Assembly (NCBI GenBank): GCA_030425205.1
Contig: JAUIAP010000029.1
Location: forward strand, 17,011 to 81,010
DNA length: 64,000 nucleotides
Reading direction: 5' to 3'
Source of the DNA: Anaerolineae bacterium
Lineage (GTDB): Bacteria; Chloroflexota; Anaerolineae; Promineifilales; Promineifilaceae
The notes under the pieces were generated by a model. It did not search any database. It was not told the origin of the DNA and saw only the letters and a list, made by a program, of their open reading frames with translations. The position numbers and the translations under genes are program-made. Positions within the stretch are counted from its first letter, which is position 1, and the number at the start of each line of letters is the position of its first letter. Positions 6,898-15,443 of this stretch are shown here, piece by piece.

Positions 6898-9027
6898 ATG
6901 CACAAACCATTTGACTCAATCATTCCCTGCTTTGGTTCTAGATTTACCGTATTGACCTTGCCCGCTGCTCGCCAATACCGCGTCCATCCGTTAGGCACCT
7001 TTCACTACTTCGATTGGCAAAAAACAGATAACGTCGGTATTAGCATCGGCACGTGTCCACAAATCATCACGAGTGAAACGGCACGGATTGGCGTGCGTGC
7101 CAACGGCGTGACGCGCATTCTGCCGTTTGCGGATGGCGAAACCTTTTTACATGTGCGACAGGAAATCTCAGCATTGACGACCAAATTTAGTGCCTCTGAT
7201 CCAGTCTTAGGGTTGGACGTGGATGTGACATTTCGCTCCCTTTTCTATCCACAGAACATGCAATTTAGTGCCGCACCCTGCTATACGGTTGAAATTGAGG
7301 TAGGGGGAAGCGAGACGACCGAGGCCGAGATTATCTTTGGTTTGCCGCTCAGACAGCCCGAGCAAGTGTCAAATGGGTTTCGTTCCGTTGAAGCGATCAA
7401 CTTTCCAGACGGCATCGACCACACAGGCATTGACGGGTTAACATTTGAGCAGACGATTTCGGCCGAAAATGCCCAACTCTCTATCGAAGACGGTTACGCA
7501 ACACTTCGCATAGTCAAGAGTGTTGCGTTGGGTAAAACCGAAAAGGTCACTATCTACCATGCAGGCTATATCGCCGAGCCGACCCTCAACGTGCAGGGAA
7601 CACCACGCAAATTTGGCTACACGGCGTTGTGGAAGGATTCGGCCGAAATTATCCGCTGGTACAAGCAAAACCAACCCCAGATCACCGCTAACAGCCAATT
7701 CTTTGAATCGACAGTCACCGACGCAACGCTCCCACCCGAACTCAAACAGCTCATGGCCGCATCGTTCAAAGGCCTTGCCGCCAATGCGTGGTGGGGGACA
7801 GATGACTGGTTTACCGTGATGGAGATCGGTGCATACCACGCAACACTCGATGTCGATTACCAGTTGTGCCTCTTTTTCTTCCAATACTGGTCGCAACTTG
7901 TCGGCACAATGCTCGATCAATGGGCGAGCTACTACAAGAGCGGCAGTGGGTATATGGCGCACGACATCGGGCAACATCTCGAAGCGACGGGCAATCGTTA
8001 TGGCGGGCCGGGCAGCGCGATGAAGGTGGAGGAAAATTGCAACTACATCTTGCTGCTTTGGCACTACTGGCAAGCGACGGGTGATGCGACGATCTTTGCT
8101 GACAAGCAACAGCTCTTACGCGAACTGGTCGATTTTCTGATCGCGGCCGATACAAATGGCTCTGGTCTACCCAACCAGTTTTGTGACAACACCAACGACT
8201 GGGGCAGCACGCTGATCACGACATCTGAGGAGCAATCGTATCATGGCGTGCGTTTGGTCATGGCGTTTTCGGCAATGGCGGAAATTGCAACGGGGTGGGG
8301 AGAAAGTGCATTGGCTCAACGCTGTCGCGCCCAAGCAGAACTGTGCAATCGCTCGCTTGAACAAGGTTGGCTGGGGGATCACTATCCAATCTCGCTTGCT
8401 GATCCCGACTCCTTCCATCACTATTCGATGTGGACGACGCATGGCTTACTCTATCCATTGCGTGGCGGATTGGAAACGCCGATCGATCTAGAAAGGCTCA
8501 AAATTGACTTGATTAGCAGCACTGCACGCACGCTGCGCGAACACGGAACCGTGCACAGTTCGGCCGATATTCGCGGCTGGCAAACCCAGAATCTCTGGCG
8601 TGACTGCATCGCTGCCTATCTCGGCATCGATCATACCCATCTACTGCGCCGCTATCTCGGACACGGCGAATACGTCAGCTATGAAGACACCACAATCTTG
8701 GAAGTAGCCAATGAGTTGATGGTCGTTCCCGGCGCGACGGCCGACCATACACACGTGGGGGAAACGCATCCCGCGCCTATGGTTGATGGTCATCCACGTC
8801 CAGCCTGTGCATTTGGATTGCCTTACGCACTAGCAGGGATTGTCACTTCGCATAGTCAGGAGTTGAGCGCAAGCCCGATTAGCTTCCCATTGCGAATTCC
8901 GTTGACACATTCGGCCGATTGGGAAACCAAACAGCTACAATGGCTTGAATGTACGCGCTCTATCCCTAACCAAGACAATGGGTACAAACCCGCCGTCGTC
9001 ACCACAAGCATCGTAGGAGATCAATAG
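6898..9027 (+). CDS. Glycoside hydrolase, GH52/GH116-like six-hairpin type
   Basis: This 709-residue protein has no signal peptide, so it is probably cytoplasmic. The N-terminal 270 residues are beta-rich; the rest should form an (alpha/alpha)6 barrel. The segment from about 300 (EIGAYHATLDVDYQLCLFFFQYW), then GYMAHDIGQH and VEENCNYILLLWHYW, resembles the catalytic region of GH52 beta-xylosidases and GH116 enzymes. It would cleave imported xylo- or gluco-oligosaccharides. Length fits GH52 (about 700). The precise family is not certain. It has its own promoter and is followed after 43 bp by modA, with no functional link evident. Confidence 0.68.
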   Translation: MHKPFDSIIPCFGSRFTVLTLPAARQYRVHPLGTFHYFDWQKTDNVGISIGTCPQIITSETARIGVRANGVTRILPFADGETFLHVRQEISALTTKFSASDPVLGLDVDVTFRSLFYPQNMQFSAAPCYTVEIEVGGSETTEAEIIFGLPLRQPEQVSNGFRSVEAINFPDGIDHTGIDGLTFEQTISAENAQLSIEDGYATLRIVKSVALGKTEKVTIYHAGYIAEPTLNVQGTPRKFGYTALWKDSAEIIRWYKQNQPQITANSQFFESTVTDATLPPELKQLMAASFKGLAANAWWGTDDWFTVMEIGAYHATLDVDYQLCLFFFQYWSQLVGTMLDQWASYYKSGSGYMAHDIGQHLEATGNRYGGPGSAMKVEENCNYILLLWHYWQATGDATIFADKQQLLRELVDFLIAADTNGSGLPNQFCDNTNDWGSTLITTSEEQSYHGVRLVMAFSAMAEIATGWGESALAQRCRAQAELCNRSLEQGWLGDHYPISLADPDSFHHYSMWTTHGLLYPLRGGLETPIDLERLKIDLISSTARTLREHGTVHSSADIRGWQTQNLWRDCIAAYLGIDHTHLLRRYLGHGEYVSYEDTTILEVANELMVVPGATADHTHVGETHPAPMVDGHPRPACAFGLPYALAGIVTSHSQELSASPISFPLRIPLTHSADWETKQLQWLECTRSIPNQDNGYKPAVVTTSIVGDQ

Positions 9028-9058
9028 GTCTGGCTACCGCCCAGCGCACAGCACTCTC

Positions 9059-9064
9059 TATAAT
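9059..9064 (+). promoter_or_regulatory. -10 element of modA, leaderless geometry
   Basis: A perfect TATAAT ends six bases before the modA ATG at 9071. No convincing -35 or ribosome site is visible, so a leaderless mRNA is possible. Confidence 0.45.
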
Positions 9065-9070
9065 TAGCGC

Positions 9071-9850
9071 ATGACTTTCCCTATTTTGACAAAAATCAAG
9101 GTGCTCGGCTTATTGCTCCTAATTTTATGGGCAACGGGCTGTGCGACAGAGTCACAAACCGTCACCGTGTTTGCCGCCTCCTCATTGACCGATGCGTTCA
9201 ACGAATTGGCGACCGCCTATGAAGCTGAATATCCCGATGTGGACGTGTTGCTAAACTTTGCCAGTTCGTCTCAACTGGCGGCGCAACTGCGTGAGGGCAT
9301 TGCAGGCGATGTTTTTGCGTCGGCCAATGCGGCACAAATGGAAGCCGTCATCGCGTCAGGGCGCATTGCGGAGGGGAGTTCGCAGACGTTTGCAACCAAT
9401 CGGTTGATGATCATCGCGCCAAGCGACAACCCTGCCAACATTGACTCGCTGGAGGATTTGGCAAACCCTAACCTCAAGCTGATTTTGGCGGTGCAGGGAG
9501 TGCCAGTGCGCGAATATACCGATCAAATCGTGGCCACGATTCCAATTGCCAACTTTGCCGAAAATTTTTATGGCAACCTTGTGTCTGAGGAAGATAATGT
9601 GCGTGTTGTGGTCGCCAAAATCGCGTTGGGGGAGGCGGATGCGGGTATCGTCTATGTCTCTGATGTGACGGCCGACATCGCCGATCAGGTTGTAGAAATC
9701 ACCATTCCCGACACCCAAAATATCGTCGCCACCTATCCGATTGCAGCACTGGCCGACGCAAAAAACCCCGAACAGGCACAACGATTTATCGAATTTGTAC
9801 TCAGTTCAACGGGACAGACGATTATGGCACGCTGGGGCTTGGCGCAATGA
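9071..9850 (+). CDS. modA: Molybdate ABC transporter substrate-binding lipoprotein
   Basis: This is a 259-residue extracellular binding protein for molybdate (or tungstate). A hydrophobic N-terminus ends in ATGC with Cys24 as the probable lipidated residue. The body begins TVFAASSLTDAFNELA, which with NFASSSQLAAQLREG is diagnostic of ModA; the oxyanion-binding serines lie in these two segments. VVVAKIALGEADAGIVYVSDV is the usual C-terminal lobe motif. The stop overlaps the modB start (ATGA), so the pair is one operon. No modC ATPase gene follows. Confidence 0.93.
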   Translation: MTFPILTKIKVLGLLLLILWATGCATESQTVTVFAASSLTDAFNELATAYEAEYPDVDVLLNFASSSQLAAQLREGIAGDVFASANAAQMEAVIASGRIAEGSSQTFATNRLMIIAPSDNPANIDSLEDLANPNLKLILAVQGVPVREYTDQIVATIPIANFAENFYGNLVSEEDNVRVVVAKIALGEADAGIVYVSDVTADIADQVVEITIPDTQNIVATYPIAALADAKNPEQAQRFIEFVLSSTGQTIMARWGLAQ

Positions 9851-10635
9851 AAACACGGATACAGGCTGCGTTCGCCGCATTGCTGGCGGGCGGTATGGCG
9901 TTTTTTCTGATCGTGCCGATCATTGCCCTTATCTGGCGGGCAATTCTGCTGGAAGGGGGGCTAACCGTTGAATCCACGTCGATTCTTTCCGCCGTGCTGC
10001 TTAGCTTGGGGACAACGGCCATCACTTTATTATTAAGTATAATCTTTGGCACGCCGCTGGCCTATTTTCTCGCCCGCTATGATTTCCCACTCAAAAACTT
10101 TCTGACCACCTGCATAGAAATTCCCATCGTGATGCCACCCGTTGTCGCGGGTCTTGCGCTCCTTTCTGCATTCGGGAGACGCGGATTAATCGGCCGATTC
10201 CTAGACAACATCAACATCAACATCACCTTCACGCTTACCGCCGTCGTGCTGGCCCAGCTATTTGTCTCCGCGCCCTTCTATATTCGTGCCGCACAAAGCC
10301 GCTTCGAGTCGCTGCCTCAAGAGTATGTCGATGCGGCGGCCGTCGATGGCGCAAATGGCTGGGTTACATTTTGGTATGTCATGCTGCCGCAGAGCACACA
10401 GGCACTCTTGGCTGGCCTGATTCTTAGTTGGGCGCGTGCGTTGGGCGAATTTGGCGCAACCATCCTCTTTGCAGGCAACTTTCAGGGACGTACCCAAACA
10501 ATGCCCCTTTTGGTCTATGGCGCACTTGAACGCGATTTAGGCGTGACGTTTGTCACAGCCCTCATTTTGCTCGGACTGGCTGTCATCGCCTTCACGCTGA
10601 CGCGCTACCTAACGCGACAAGCTGATGACGCATAG
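9847..10635 (+). CDS. modB: Molybdate ABC transporter permease
   Basis: This is a 262-residue integral membrane protein with five or six hydrophobic helices. The ABC-permease EAA loop EYVDAAAVDGANGWVTFWYV is at residues 159-178, where the ATPase docks. IPIVMPPVVAGLALL is typical of ModB. The start overlaps modA by four bases. The partner ATPase ModC is missing: the next gene is an unrelated YitT protein. The permease must therefore borrow an ATPase encoded elsewhere or have lost its own. Confidence 0.92.
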   Translation: MKTRIQAAFAALLAGGMAFFLIVPIIALIWRAILLEGGLTVESTSILSAVLLSLGTTAITLLLSIIFGTPLAYFLARYDFPLKNFLTTCIEIPIVMPPVVAGLALLSAFGRRGLIGRFLDNININITFTLTAVVLAQLFVSAPFYIRAAQSRFESLPQEYVDAAAVDGANGWVTFWYVMLPQSTQALLAGLILSWARALGEFGATILFAGNFQGRTQTMPLLVYGALERDLGVTFVTALILLGLAVIAFTLTRYLTRQADDA

Positions 10636-10765
10636 CGTCATGGCACACCGTTGCCACACAACCCAAACCGCCTGACACATCTTTGGCACACGCCTTGCCC
10701 ACGATTCATCCAACTGCTTGTTACACTTCCCCCTTCTGATCGAAAATCAGGAAAAGGGTAACAAC

Positions 10766-11689
10766 ATGACATTATTGACAAAATCACACGTTCTCACGCG
10801 CGTAAAATTTCCGAGTCGCGCCCAAATTGATAAAACAGTTCGCAGCAATGGACTGATGCTAATTGGCATTCTGATTGCCGCGTTTGGCTATGCCGTTTTT
10901 CAAATCCCCCATCAAGTTTCGGCCGGTGGGATCGGCACCATTTCGCTGATCGTAAATAACTACGTCCCCCAATTGAGCATCGGTATGGCGTTCTGGCTGC
11001 TCAACATTCCCATGATCATATTGGGCTTTTTTACACTTGGCCGTTGGGCATTTGCGACACGCACCCTGATCGCCTCGACGCTGTTTTCAATTGCAACCGA
11101 CACGTTTGGGCTTTGGTTGCCCGACTTGGTTGGCTATTGGCCGCTGACTGACAACATGATCCTCAACGTGGTCTATGCAGGACTTCTGGGTGGTGTCGGC
11201 AGTGGCTTGATCTATAAATCGGGCGCATCGACAGGCGGAACGGGCGTTCTCGCCTTGATCGTGCAGGGTCGAACCGGCTTGCCATTGAGCGTTGCCTCCC
11301 TGCTAAACGACGGCGTGATTATCTTTAGCGCAGGTCTTGTGTTTGGTTGGGAAGCGGCACTCTATAGCTTCCTCATTCTCGTCACGTATGGGTACGCCAG
11401 CGATTTTGCGATGGAAGGACCCAGCAGCACGCGCACCGCAACGATTGTCACCAACAATCCAGAACGGGTTGCCAATGCACTGATGGCGAAGCTCAACAAA
11501 GGGGTCAGCTATTGGGAGATCACGGGTGGCTATACGGGGCAGAAACACTTTATGGTCACGACCACAATGTTGCGCTCACAAGTGGATGCCGTCCAGCGCA
11601 CGATTGCTGAAGTAGACCAAGATGCGTTTGTGACGATTGGCATGAGCCAGAAAGCGTTAGGGCAGGGTTTTCGGCCGATTGCCCGCTAG
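10766..11689 (+). CDS. YitT-family membrane protein
   Basis: This 307-residue protein has five or six transmembrane helices (DUF161/YitT_membrane, about residues 30-210) followed by a soluble C-terminal DUF2179 domain (about 225-300: TATIVTNNPERVANALMAKLNKGVSYWEITGGYTG). This domain order is typical of YitT; the function is unknown, though some members influence small-molecule transport. The start at 10766 is chosen because AAAAGGG lies seven bases upstream; an in-frame ATG at 10718 lacks this. A strong terminator follows at 11728-11760. The stop codon lies inside a 17-bp direct repeat. Confidence 0.85.
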   Translation: MTLLTKSHVLTRVKFPSRAQIDKTVRSNGLMLIGILIAAFGYAVFQIPHQVSAGGIGTISLIVNNYVPQLSIGMAFWLLNIPMIILGFFTLGRWAFATRTLIASTLFSIATDTFGLWLPDLVGYWPLTDNMILNVVYAGLLGGVGSGLIYKSGASTGGTGVLALIVQGRTGLPLSVASLLNDGVIIFSAGLVFGWEAALYSFLILVTYGYASDFAMEGPSSTRTATIVTNNPERVANALMAKLNKGVSYWEITGGYTGQKHFMVTTTMLRSQVDAVQRTIAEVDQDAFVTIGMSQKALGQGFRPIAR

Positions 11690-11705
11690 TAGTCCAGTCG
11701 ACAAA
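11689..11705 (+). repeat. 17-bp direct repeat, right copy
   Basis: GTAGTCCAGTCGACAAA starts at the last base of the YitT stop codon. It matches 6803-6819 except for one base. Confidence 0.5.
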
Positions 11706-11727
11706 ACTAAACAACCTGAATCAATAA

Positions 11728-11760
11728 AAAAGCGCGTGCCAATGTCTGGCACGCGCTTTT
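11728..11760. terminator. Bidirectional intrinsic terminator
   Basis: A 14-bp stem AAAAGCGCGTGCCA / TGGCACGCGCTTTT with a 5-nt loop serves both the YitT gene and the convergent secreted-protein gene. Confidence 0.85.
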
Positions 11761-11780
11761 GTATAAGGGGGATAAAACTT

Positions 11781-12593
11781 CTACCCATACCCATTGATGT
11801 GGCAAGGTGGGTCAACCCGCACATGGCTTAGTTCCCCGTCAAAGACCGCGCCTGTCGTCGGATCATACCCAATATAAATCGTCGTCGCGCTCGTATCGAG
11901 AATCGGTGTTACGAGTGGGGCATAGTTGGCACTGGTTTGCCAGCCATCGAGAAAGTGGCGAAATTTGCAAATTCCCGCATCGGTATAACATTCATATTCA
12001 CTGCGAAAGTTTGCCGTGCCGCCCGTCTTTTGCCAGGCTGATAGAGAAGATTGTCCGTCAACTGTGAACTGATTGGCGACATACTTGCTGCCTTCAGGTT
12101 GAAGCCCAAATTGAATGCTAGGATGATGGAACACGGGCGCAAAACTCGTTCCCGTTAACTGACCGGTCGCATCGGCATAGATTGGTTTGTTTGCCGTGAA
12201 AACACATTCACACTCGCCGGGAACAATCTCAAACAGCTCTACTTCAGGCCAGCGTTTAGCAATAATGGTGTTGGCCGTGTCGATCAAGTCGGGCAGCTCG
12301 CATTGGACATGCCCGCCGTTGAAAGTCGCCTCGGAACGCCCCAATATCACGTTGCCACGTGGCTTGCATGGCACAGAGAGCGTTGTGTTAGGCAACATTT
12401 CAACCGCTTCGCCGTTGCTGTCCCAATAGCCTAAAATCACGGTGAATTGGCCATGCACCGCATTTTTGTAAAAATCGACCTCTAAGTCCCAAGAGACCCA
12501 TTCGGGTGCGGGTTGTGTTTGTGCGGCGGTTGGTTTCGGCCGAATCCATGCCACAATCGTCAGTAGTACGATCAGTAGTGCGAACTTTTTCAT
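11781..12593 (-). CDS. Secreted protein, unknown function
   Basis: This 270-residue protein has a clear signal peptide (MKKFALLIVLLTIVAW..., cleavage probably after TAAQ near residue 25). AAGGGGAT is well spaced before the ATG. The mature part is beta-rich with six to eight cysteines (for example PGECECVFTANK and YECYTDAGICKF), so disulfides are likely. No membrane anchor or catalytic motif is visible. WVSWDLEVDFYKNAVHGQFTVI and later TTIYIGYDPTTGAVFDGE suggest repeated beta units. Family unknown. Confidence 0.72.
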   Translation of the reverse strand: MKKFALLIVLLTIVAWIRPKPTAAQTQPAPEWVSWDLEVDFYKNAVHGQFTVILGYWDSNGEAVEMLPNTTLSVPCKPRGNVILGRSEATFNGGHVQCELPDLIDTANTIIAKRWPEVELFEIVPGECECVFTANKPIYADATGQLTGTSFAPVFHHPSIQFGLQPEGSKYVANQFTVDGQSSLSAWQKTGGTANFRSEYECYTDAGICKFRHFLDGWQTSANYAPLVTPILDTSATTIYIGYDPTTGAVFDGELSHVRVDPPCHINGYG

Positions 12594-12765
12594 GTTTATC
12601 CCCTTGTATCGGAGAGGTCAATCAACGTGTCGCCAAAAATCGACTATGATCGCTCTCCATTCTTGTTCTCTGTGTTACGATACCATTGTAAACGATAAAA
12701 CTTGCGAAAAGTCTCAACTTTTTAGCCTTTTGTCTCATTAAACGGACGAATAGGGGCGATTTCCG

Positions 12766-15321
12766 ATGAGCAATACAGTTGAAAAGCAACTCAAAGTTGC
12801 CTTGAGGTATCTCGACCAACCAGAAAAGATCGCGGAACGCAGCGATCTTGCCACGCCGTTCTTCTTGGGATCGGCCGTGCAGCGCGGTGTTGCAACGGAC
12901 AATTTGGGCGCGTTGTTGGCACGCGAGCTGATTGCGACGGCCGAAACGCTCTGGGGCGCAACGCCGCCACGCAATCGCGCCGAAGTTGAAGCGGTCTGGA
13001 ATGACATTTTGCAAGAGCCAGACACAAATCGCTATCACTATTTAATCCTTGAACTGCGCTATCTAAATCGCTTCTTCCGACCGCGCACGTTGCAATCAAT
13101 TTGGACGGAGTTCACCAAACAGTCGCGGGCAGAGTTTTATCGCGATGTCGATGCGGCGGTACGTGTCTTGGCCGAGCTGTTGATTGTGCGTTTGCGACCC
13201 ATTGCGACGCGCGAGCAACCGCCCGAAGCACCACATCTAATCGGCCGAAAATCCGCACTCGACACCTGCCTACAAGCCGCGAGAAGTGGCAAATGTATTA
13301 ACCTGATCGGTGCCGCCGGCATGGGCAAAACGAGTTTGGCGGCAGCCGTTGCCGCGCAATGGCAAAATGTCTTTTGGTTTACCGTCCCAACCGCCGCTGA
13401 TCGCCAGACTCAGCAGTTCATCGTTGCACTGGCCGACTTCTTACAGCAGCAAGTGCGTAGCCGTCTCTGGCGTGCGTTGGCGGCCAATGGCGGCACGCTG
13501 ACCGACCTGCATTTGGCACGCACACTGGCCGCGCAAGATATGGCAGACCTCGCCGCCGCACCGCTGCTCTGCATCGACGAGTGCAACCGCTGGCAGGAGG
13601 GCAAGGCATGGATTGAGAGTCTGCAACTACACAGCGCGTTGCTGCTAATCGGGCAACAACCGCTATTTGATGTTGAGCAGACAGTCTTGCTCGAAGGGTT
13701 GAGCGTGCAAGAGGCGGCGCAGCTCTTTCACGATTCAAGCGTGCCGCTCAGCCAGTTGGTGCAGCAAACGGGCGGGAATCCGCGCCTATTGCGCTTGGCG
13801 AACGGGATTTTGGAGAGTGGGGGTAGCGTGGAGGGGCTACTTTCGGCCGAAAGTGATTACTCGCTTCTGCACATCAGCTTGCGCCAACTCCAACAATATC
13901 TCTCAACCTCTGAACAAAAACTGCTGCAAATTTTAGCCGTTTTTGAAGTCGCTGCCCCTGTCGATGCATTTGACGCGACGCTCATTGCGACCATTCGCGC
14001 ACACGGTTTGACCGACGCCACCGCCATCGGAACGGTTGCGCTGTTGCCCGCCGTGCGCGACATCTTGGTAGAACAGTCAACCGACGACCACCATCTGATC
14101 GCGGCCCAAATCTGTCTTGAGCGTGGCGAATATACGCTCGCCGCGCACCATTTTTTGTGGGGAGATCGGCCGAAACTTGCCCTCCACTGTTGGTTTCCCC
14201 ATCGCCAGCAGGAGATTCAGCGCGGTCAAGCTGCGCTCGCGCGTCGCATTTTTTCCACAATCGACCTGTCCAAACTGTCCAAACGCGACGTCAAGGCGGT
14301 GCGCCTGATTCGCGCCGAGCTCCACAAACTGCTGGGCGAGGCACGCGAAGGGGCGGATGAGCTGGCAACAAACCATAGCGACGATAGCGAATTGGCACTG
14401 CTGGCGGCGACCTTGCGCGGCGAATTCTTGGCTGAATTGGGCTATCCTGACCGTGCGCTGACAACCTATGCCGATGGGGTGCAGACGACCGCGCGACTGC
14501 TCAACTCATTGGTTACCTTACACGTGCGCCAATCGCTTGTCGGTGTCAATCAACGCGACCTCACCAGCGCATGGCGCACGGCACAGTTCGCTCGCTACAA
14601 CACGGAGCAGTTATACGGACTGGTGTTGGAACAGCGGGGGGATCTCGATGCCGCCTTCGACCACTATCAAACCGCCCTGACGATAGCGGAGCAGCTTAAC
14701 CACGTCGCAGGTCTGACCGAGACGCATCGTGCGCTTGCCAAAGTCTACAACCTGCGCCAGCAAATTGATCAGGCGGTCAAACATGCCGAAATTGCGATCG
14801 ACCTGTGTGAACAGCGCGGCGATCTACTGGCCGCCCAGCGTATTCGCAGCAATTTGGCGGGCATCTATCTCAACAATCAACAGTTTGAACGCGCAATTTC
14901 GGTTGGCAAGGAAGCGTTGGCATTTTTCCAACAGATGAACGCCCCAACCGCCATCGCTGGGACGGCGTGCAACGTTGCGGAGGCGAGTTTTGAGCTAGGG
15001 CGGGACGATGATGCACGACAGTATGCACTGCTGGCACTGCAACAAGAGGAACCGTTGGCGCAGCCGTATGCCCTCTACACGTTGGGACTTTTGGCGCAGC
15101 GCAATGGACAAATGGCGGAGGCGACCAAGTTGCTGCACGATTGCCAACAGATCGCCCAACGCAACGAAGACCGCTTTATTGAGGCGTATGCGTGGCTAAA
15201 ATCGGCCGAAATCACCCACTCCCCGCAATCGGCGCAACAGGCAATCGATCTCTTCACCCAACTCGGCATCGACGCCATGACCAATGCCGCGACCGAGCTA
15301 AAATCACGACTTCTCGCTTAA
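12766..15321 (+). CDS. HTH-like / STAND NTPase / TPR regulator
   Basis: This is an 851-residue cytoplasmic signalling protein. Residues 85-145 (HYLILELRYLNRFF..., SRAEFYRDVDAAVRVLAELL) resemble a sigma region-4-like or helix-turn-helix unit. A P-loop NTPase follows, with GAAGMGKTS at 182-190, Walker B LLCIDEC at 267-273, and the STAND motif GGNPRLL near 335-341. The rest (about 450-850) is helical with TPR repeats (GDLDAAFDHYQTALTIAEQLN is a clear unit). STAND proteins act as ATP-dependent switches, often transcription regulators. AGGGG lies before the ATG. A secreted subtilase follows 122 bp downstream; a link is not shown. Confidence 0.78.
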   Translation: MSNTVEKQLKVALRYLDQPEKIAERSDLATPFFLGSAVQRGVATDNLGALLARELIATAETLWGATPPRNRAEVEAVWNDILQEPDTNRYHYLILELRYLNRFFRPRTLQSIWTEFTKQSRAEFYRDVDAAVRVLAELLIVRLRPIATREQPPEAPHLIGRKSALDTCLQAARSGKCINLIGAAGMGKTSLAAAVAAQWQNVFWFTVPTAADRQTQQFIVALADFLQQQVRSRLWRALAANGGTLTDLHLARTLAAQDMADLAAAPLLCIDECNRWQEGKAWIESLQLHSALLLIGQQPLFDVEQTVLLEGLSVQEAAQLFHDSSVPLSQLVQQTGGNPRLLRLANGILESGGSVEGLLSAESDYSLLHISLRQLQQYLSTSEQKLLQILAVFEVAAPVDAFDATLIATIRAHGLTDATAIGTVALLPAVRDILVEQSTDDHHLIAAQICLERGEYTLAAHHFLWGDRPKLALHCWFPHRQQEIQRGQAALARRIFSTIDLSKLSKRDVKAVRLIRAELHKLLGEAREGADELATNHSDDSELALLAATLRGEFLAELGYPDRALTTYADGVQTTARLLNSLVTLHVRQSLVGVNQRDLTSAWRTAQFARYNTEQLYGLVLEQRGDLDAAFDHYQTALTIAEQLNHVAGLTETHRALAKVYNLRQQIDQAVKHAEIAIDLCEQRGDLLAAQRIRSNLAGIYLNNQQFERAISVGKEALAFFQQMNAPTAIAGTACNVAEASFELGRDDDARQYALLALQQEEPLAQPYALYTLGLLAQRNGQMAEATKLLHDCQQIAQRNEDRFIEAYAWLKSAEITHSPQSAQQAIDLFTQLGIDAMTNAATELKSRLLA

Positions 15322-15443
15322 AAGTCAACTTAATGCTGGCACATTGGTGCCACACTTTCCCCCAATTTCAAATTCAATGTATTTTTCACACCTTGTGCGT
15401 GCATCTATGTGCAGATTACACACAAAAGGAACTTCACACAGTT

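Noticed and set aside
7438..8109. 223-codon frame antisense to the glycosidase
   Set aside because: It lies wholly within a well-supported gene and shows no domain; it is a shadow of the opposite strand.
10718..10765. Longer start for the YitT protein
   Set aside because: The ATG at 10718 has no ribosome site, while AAAAGGG stands before the ATG at 10766 and the extra residues are not membrane or family sequence.
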